Origin: Anthopleura xanthogrammica
Lineage: Eukaryota; Cnidaria; Anthozoa; Actiniaria; Actiniidae
NCBI GenBank assembly: GCA_964019055.1
Contig: OZ025206.1
Span: 17,147,291-17,211,290, forward strand
Direction of reading: 5' to 3'
DNA: 64,000 nt
The stretch's first letter is position 1. Each line of letters starts with the position of its first letter. The notes under the pieces were generated by a model. That model was given only the letters and a program-made list of their open reading frames with translations. It was not told the DNA's origin and ran no database searches. The position numbers and the translations under genes are program-made. Positions 58,203-64,000 of the stretch are shown piece by piece.

Positions 58203-61200
58203 ATGATGAGAGTATATTTGAAAGGTTTAGCAGGTGCTTTGCGAAGGATATCTTCACGAAATCAGAGATGTTTTCACGATTCAGCAAAGAAAGTGGCTGT
58301 CATTGGGTCTGGTAACTGGTAAGCTTAAGTCTTTACTACAAGAAGCAACAGCTAAGATCACCCTTTCTTATCGTGTTTGTTTGCTTCACTAAGGGGTACA
58401 ACAATGGCGAGGGTAATCGGTATCAACGTGAAGAGGAAACCACACATGTTTCAAGACGAAGTACAGATGTATGTATATGATACTGTGCACGAGGATGGAA
58501 GAAAGTTAACAGAAATTATCAACACAGAACACGTGAATGTGAAGAATTTGCCGGGTTATGTTATTCCAGAAAATGTGGTAAGATTACTACATCTGATTGT
58601 GACTTTCTATCAACTGTTGAAATATAAAGGTAGAGGTGGTCCAACGTACCTCCCCCTGGACCCCTCCCCCTGGAACCTTCCCCCTGGAACCCCTTCCCCT
58701 GGAACCCTGCCCCTGGAACCCTGCCCCTGGAACCCTAGCTCTGGACCCCTCCCCCTGGAACCCTGCCCCTGGAACCGTAGCCCTGGAACCGTAGCCCTGG
58801 ACCCCTCCCCCTTCCCCTAGTTGATTAGGGACAGAACTGCCATTAATGTATTCATTCAAGCCATGTGAAGTTCTAACTGTTTTGTAGATGTTATGACAAA
58901 GGCAGCACCTTCTCCTCAGCTATTTTAAAACTCTGAGTGTTGGTCCGGCTGGGACTTTAACCAGGACCTCTAGCACAATACAGACTGACACTCTTTTTAC
59001 TAATTGAGCTAACTGCTGGCAGTTAACTGCTTGTGTTATCCTAACTAAGTACCTGTGTGACTGCTTACAGATTGCAAACCCAGATTTGGTGGATTCTGTT
59101 AAAGATGCAGACATTTTAGTATTTAATTTACCACCCATGGTAAGTACCTAACAACAGAATTTTGTTTCTTTATGGGCAAGGACTAGAGAACACCCTAAAA
59201 GTGGGGGTTTAGATTTGAAAATGTAGCAGACTATATGCATGTAGTATGCAAGAATACAAGTTTGTATATGTGTGTTCAGGGGAAGTGGTTGAGCAGAATG
59301 TTAGTAACAAGTGCCAGCCCCTCCTTGTGGTCCCTAAGTGGTGGATACCAATAGTCACCTGCAGGGTGCAGTGAGGTCTCAATCATAAGTGTGGCAATGT
59401 ACCAACTCTATATCCACAGGAATGTCCACAGGAATCCTGCATGAATTAACAAAATTTGAGTGCCGAGATGCAACTTTGGGGGGAGGGGGGAGATGTCACC
59501 CTCTGGCTATGCTACTAGGCACCTGTAGTTATAGTGATATATATGTGTATGCATAGCATTCTGTTCTTTTTCTGGCACAAGGACTGTAATTAGCAAACAA
59601 TAAGTTTACTTTCTTTGCAGTTTTTGAAGAAGACTTGTTTAAAGTTAAAAGGAAATATCAAACCAGATGTACTAGCCATCTCAATGATCAAGGTAAACAT
59701 GAGTCACATCAAATGTATATTACTACAGTATTGCTTGAACTTAATTTACATTGAATTCTAAAAAATATATTTAAAAAGGTTGATCTATTTACCTCGTTAG
59801 CCACTTCATTGAAGCTAGTACTTGCAGCAAATTTTTTTCACAGTGTTTATAAGTGTAATTTTATTATTATCTTATTATTATTTATCTTTCCTCCTCTCAA
59901 GAGGTCTGTAGCTTAATTCCTAGACACTCTTGTTTCAGCTTCTCTCTAATCTGTGAGGCATAAAATTTAAATATTTATATTTATATATTTATTTATTTAT
60001 ATGCCATTAAAATGGGGGTGATGATGGAGAGAGGTGAGGTGTACAGTTAACTTCCTGTTTGGGTATCAGGGGGGGATCCAGGGGAGGGGTACAGGTGGGG
60101 CACCTCCCTGGGTCGACTTTGTGCCCCTATTACAGCTTTGAATATACATGTATCAAGATATCCAATACATAATAACTTTCTCTTTCTTGGGTGATATCAT
60201 GGATTTTGTAGTTGTTGTTGGTTTAGTGTGTTTTTTTTGTGTAGGTTCCCTTCCAACGCAGCACTCCTCTCTGAAGAAAATCCTCGATCTTCCCCTGTAT
60301 ATGATCATGATGGTATATGTTATGACTTGATATGTTACAGGGTCTTGATCACAGCAAAAAAGGATTTCACCTGATTTCACAACAAATAAAAGATATACTA
60401 GATATTCCAGATGTAAGTGTCATGATGGGTGCAAATATTGCTGAAGAAGTTGCCAAGGAAATGTTTTCTGAATCAACAATAGGTAAATACTACTAAGATT
60501 TGTACATGTAGGATCAATAGCCGGACCCTTCACAGTTCCCTGCACCATCTTAAAAAGTGCCTTTGCATCGAAGCAAGACAAACGATGAGCTTGCAATGAT
60601 AGAAACATGTGAATAATTGTCCAAGGTCTCTATCATTGCAAGCTCACCGTTCGTCTCACTTCGATGCAAAGGCACGGCTACCTTTCAAGATGGCGCAGGG
60701 AACTGTGAAGGAGACGATTCCATAAATATGTTGCAATTGCCCTTCATGATCACAGCACTGGAAGTCATATTTCCAAAAGAGCCTTAATTTCCAAATTTTC
60801 ATAGGCCGATGAGGGCATTCCTCTTGACACCTCCCAGACTGGTATTCCTTCCTTCCTTCCATTCATCCATCCATCCATCCATCCATCCATCCATCCATCC
60901 ATCCATCCATCCATCCATCCACCCACCCACCCACCCACCCACCCACCCACCCACCCACCCACCCACCCACCCACCCACCCACCCACCCACCCACCCACCC
61001 ACCCACCCACCCACCCACCCACCCACCCACCCACCCACCCACCCACCCACCCACCCACCCACCCACCCACCCACCCACCCATCCATCCATCCATCCATCC
61101 ATTCATTCATTCAATTTTATTTTCAGGTTCTAATTCCCTTGAAGATGGCTACATATTCAAAGAACTTCTTAGCCTGCCTTACTTTAAGGTCAATGTGATA

Positions 61201-63264
61201 GCTGATGTGGAGACTGTTGAGTTTTGTGGTGCTATTAAGGTAGTTTAAGATATTTATCTTTATCTACAGTATTCCTCAAGATATACAGGGGCAGTTCCAG
61301 AATTGTGTTCAGGGAGGGGTGCAGGGCACAAAGTCAGCCCAGGGGGGTGCAACCCTCAGAATCAAAGAAAGAAAACATTGGGTATCTTCAAAATAGGGGG
61401 ACAAAGACCCCTGGGTCCGCCCCTGATATGTTCAATCTTAATTTCTTAAATTATAATCTGTTTATATGTTATATTTTTTTCCTTTAAGAATGTGGTTGCT
61501 ATAGGTGCAGGGATCATTGATGGTCTGGGGTGAGTTTGAAATGTTTGTCATCAATACAAATGTTAATAAGAAATGAAATGAAAAGAAATGAAAAAAGTGG
61601 AAAACCCTGATATTTAAAAGTGAATTGGATGGGACTGGAATGGAATGGAATGGCATATAATGGAAATGACTGGAATGGATTGGATGTGACTGAAATGGAT
61701 TGGATGGGACTGGAATGGAATGGAATATGATGGAAGTGACTGAAATGGATCGGATGTGACTGAAATGGATTGGACGGGAATGGAATGAAATGCATTGCTC
61801 GTGATTGCATCGGACTGGATGGGACTAGATTGAAGGAGAACTACAACAGATGTTTAGATAGATCAGCAACAGTAAAAAAAAACTTTGTAGGTTGGTAGGA
61901 TAGTGGTAGTAGGTTGTGGTCAGGTTGTTGGTCAATTGTTGATAGGGTACAATAGACTATTAGTACTGTAGGTTTTTTTAAAGGTGTGGTCAGGTTGCTG
62001 GCCGATTGTTGATAGGGTGTGGCTGAGTTGTTGGTTAGGTGTTTGTTGGATTCCAAAACACCCAATGCTTCCAGCCCTAACATTAAGTTCTTTCCCTTCA
62101 TTGTCTCAGATATGGTAACAATACTAAAGCAGCCATTATAAGGATAGGTCTGGAGGAGGCCTTCGAGTTTTCCCGTGCTTTCCTGCCAGGTTCCAGGATG
62201 TCCACATTTTTTGAATCTTGTGGAATCGCTGACTTCATCGTTACGTGTTATGGCGGGAAACATCGGCTTGCTGGAGAAGCTTTTGTTAAGACAGGAAAGG
62301 TAATTTTAGACCGGCGTTGACTATACATAGTACTGGGACATGTTTTCCTCCCTCTTCAAATATTAACTTCTAAATACTAATTCCATCTTTCTGGACCTAA
62401 AACGTTCTCCTTCCATCCTCAAAGTGTAAACTAAATGAAATCTCAAATGTTTGTCTTTCAGCCATTTAACGAATTGGAGTCCATTGTTCATGAGCTTCGG
62501 TTCAGAAAGCTTCCTGGTCCAGATACGTTAGAAGCTGTGTTTGAAGTAGTACAAGAAAAAAAACTAGAAAAGAAGTAAGGATAGAAACGAAGACACCTTT
62601 TGATTTTCCTATTGTTATCTAATATATGCACAAGTAAACAAGAATAGGGCTTTTGGGGTTCGAAAAACAGAGTGCATTCTGGTCTACCTTGGGTACAACA
62701 ACATATAAGGTCCAGTAGCGTAGCGGTGGGGGGGGGGGCAACATTTTTTTTGAAATTAATGTTTGCCTTTTTATACTGGGTGCCTGGGTGCCCCCCCCCC
62801 CCCCCCCCACTTTCAAGGTCCTCGCTACGCCCCTGATAAGGTCCATATAACAATGCGTTCACAATCAACTGCTAAATTGTATCCATACCTGTACCATGAA
62901 AAGAAAAACTCTTGGCCGATCCAAGTCAGGGCACTGCTAACTCATTGATCGGAGAGAACCCGGAGAAAAACCCTCTAAGCACAGGAGAGAACCAACAAAC
63001 TCTTCTGTCATGTGATGGTGAATCCAGGAATCGAACCCGACACCCCAGAGATTTGAGTTCAAATTTTCTTTTTCTGTTGATTAGCGATAACATCATCAGT
63101 TTATAACATCAGTTTTCAGTCCTTCAGTTGAAGCTTTGTAATCCTCTTTTCTTTTCAGATTTCCATTAGTTACAGTCTTGTACAATATCTGTTTCGAGGG
63201 AGGCTCTGCGAACGACATCATTGAAGCTCTACAATGCCACGATGAATTCCCAACAAATATATGA
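58203..63264 (+). CDS. GPD1L: NAD-dependent glycerol-3-phosphate dehydrogenase, with mitochondrial-like presequence (10 exons)
   Basis: Exons 58203-58318, 58394-58577, 59071-59139, 59621-59692, 60341-60482, 61127-61239, 61489-61529, 62110-62299, 62462-62574 and 63159-63264 give 1146 nt, 381 aa. Every intron falls at the same site and phase as in GPD1 copy 1, so the two are tandem duplicates. Catalytic motifs are kept: [38 protein letters not shown]. The first ~30 residues are extra: [20 protein letters not shown] followed by [10 protein letters not shown]. They are rich in Arg and hydroxyl residues with no acid before the RCF-H site, the pattern of a matrix-targeting presequence. The symbol is approximate; this is a GPD1-family paralogue, not a proven GPD1L orthologue. 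AATAAA at 63266-63271 follows the stop. Confidence 0.92.
58650..58815. repeat. CCCCTGGAACCCTG minisatellite in GPD1 copy 2, intron 2
   Basis: About eleven units of 14-16 bp with variants (CCCTGGACCCCTC and CCCTGGAACCGTAG). The open frame running through it from exon 2 is an artefact of intron read-through. Confidence 0.9.
60067..60298. mobile_element. CAGGGGC-ended MITE, copy 2
   Basis: Ends CAGGGGGGGATCCAGG and inverted CTTCCCCTG. Interior words GATATCCAATA and GAAGAAAATCCT match the family copy at 19376-19612 in inverted order. Confidence 0.55.
60863..61114. repeat. CATC/CACC microsatellite directly before exon 6 of GPD1 copy 2
   Basis: (CATC)n, then about 180 bases of (CACC)n, then (CATC)n and (CATT)n, ending 12 bases before exon 6 at 61127. 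The tract therefore replaces much of the normal region around the branch point. Confidence 0.95.
61286..61425. mobile_element. CAGGGGC-ended MITE, copy 3 (140 bp)
   Basis: Starts CAGGGGCAGTTCCAG and ends GGGTCCGCCCCTG; the interior shares GGTATCTTCAAAA with the copy at 19376-19612. Confidence 0.6.
61622..61835. repeat. Degenerate GGAATGGAT-type tandem repeat
   Basis: Units such as TGGAATGGA, TGGATTGGATG and TGACTGGAATGGATT repeat irregularly through intron 7 of GPD1 copy 2. Confidence 0.85.
62713..62835. mobile_element. CAGTAGCGTAGCG-ended MITE with G and C runs
   Basis: Left end CAGTAGCGTAGCGGTGG, right end CTCGCTACGCCCCTG, in intron 9 of GPD1 copy 2. A relative is at about 44728-44925. 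Confidence 0.65.
62945..63065 (-). mobile_element. tRNA-SINE, partial copy
   Basis: B-box-like GGGTTCGATTCCTGG on the minus strand (63039-63025) and the family body GAGAACCCGGAGAAAAACCC. The A box end is degraded. Confidence 0.65.
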
Positions 63265-64000
63265 AAATAAATTATTCTCTTAGCTTGTGAATCATCCAAT
63301 CACAGCGCGTCTAGTTACGGTTACGGCACGAATTTGTCGTATCATTTCCGGAGTTTTGATAGGAGTGGGAAACACAAGGCACAGTCACGGCGCACTGCAC
63401 CGCATATCGAATGTTTTCATACACGGCACGGCACAGTCACGGTGCGGCGCGGACTCGGCACCGCATATCGAATGTTTTCATACACGGCACGGCACTGGCA
63501 AGGTCACGGCAAGGCGCGGTCCGTGCCGCAAGTTTTCCATAGTCATAGAAAAACTGCTCTACAGCAAGCACACGGTACGACATTATTTTCCAGTAATTCG
63601 TCCAGTCACCGCCTACGGTAAGATACTGTACTCCTGCAGTACAGTTATGAATTTGCCGTATGGTTTCCCACTCATACCAAAACCGCTCTGGTCAACCTTG
63701 GTGTATATCAACGACTTTTTATTTATATCAAGTGATTTCCTTTGCAAAACTCTGACTGGGAAAACTTATTTCTGGCCATGCTTGAAGACGAACACTTTCC
63801 ATTCGAAACGCATGTTAATTTTAGTCTTAAAGGTTCATGACAAGCTCGTGAAAAACAGGATAACAAAATCACATTAATATACTGAATATACTTATTTCAA
63901 TAAAGTTAGTCACCTGAAAAGCTGAGACCGGCAAGAATTACTTCAAAGTGTATGAAAGAAAGAGTACATACAAGTATTAATTGTTTTGAAGAGTTATTTA
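63265..64000. other. Downstream of GPD1 copy 2; GC-rich tandem repeat
   Basis: A unit of about 67 bp containing CACCGCATATCGAATGTTTTC and CACGGCACGGCAC is present twice at about 63385-63510, with further CACGG words to 63540. The long plus-strand frame 63287-63877 runs through this and shows no domain. No gene is supported. Confidence 0.5.

Noticed and set aside
58587..58859. Gly-rich minus-strand ORF
   Set aside because: Reverse translation of the CCCCTGGAACCCTG minisatellite.
63287..63877. 196-codon plus-strand ORF after GPD1 copy 2
   Set aside because: Runs across a GC-rich tandem repeat, shows no domain, and follows a gene with its own poly(A) signal.

Overview
This is intron-rich animal DNA. 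It has canonical GT-AG introns, one gene every 5-10 kb, many short palindromic transposons, LINE and tRNA-SINE copies and long microsatellites. Two cyclodipeptide synthase (CDPS) genes point to a cnidarian, because a CDPS has been described from the sea anemone Nematostella and the family is otherwise mainly microbial. An anthozoan (coral or anemone) is my best guess, from gene content only. Exon models were built by eye from splice sites and reading phase, and each complete model sums to a multiple of three.

Layout. 1-9.5 kb: repeats, a possible 57-residue PHD-finger gene (-) and a LINE flanked by an unusual ~337-bp direct duplication. 9.5-15.7 kb: a five-exon gene (+) of unknown function with a GRAM/PH-like look. 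16.2-21.8 kb: regucalcin/SMP-30 (-), whose candidate second exon carries a stop codon. 23.1-34.0 kb: CDPS 1 (+), an intronless SLC29/ENT-type transporter (-), CDPS 2 (-) and a five-exon cytochrome P450 (+). 36.0-43.0 kb: a secreted protein joining a von Willebrand A domain to a tyrosinase (-); its first intron holds a 1.5-kb octanucleotide array and some coding-like exons on the other strand. 45.1-55.7 and 58.2-63.3 kb: two tandem NAD-dependent glycerol-3-phosphate dehydrogenase genes with identical intron positions. The second has an N-terminal extension that looks like a mitochondrial presequence.

The most interesting unit is 23-34 kb. Bacterial cyclodipeptide pathways often pair a CDPS with P450 tailoring enzymes and a transporter. 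Here two CDPS paralogues with a shared, conserved proximal promoter flank a divergent transporter, and a P450 starts about 0.8 kb beyond the second CDPS. This looks like an animal cyclodipeptide biosynthetic gene cluster. The joint function is inferred; the individual enzyme families are read directly from motifs.
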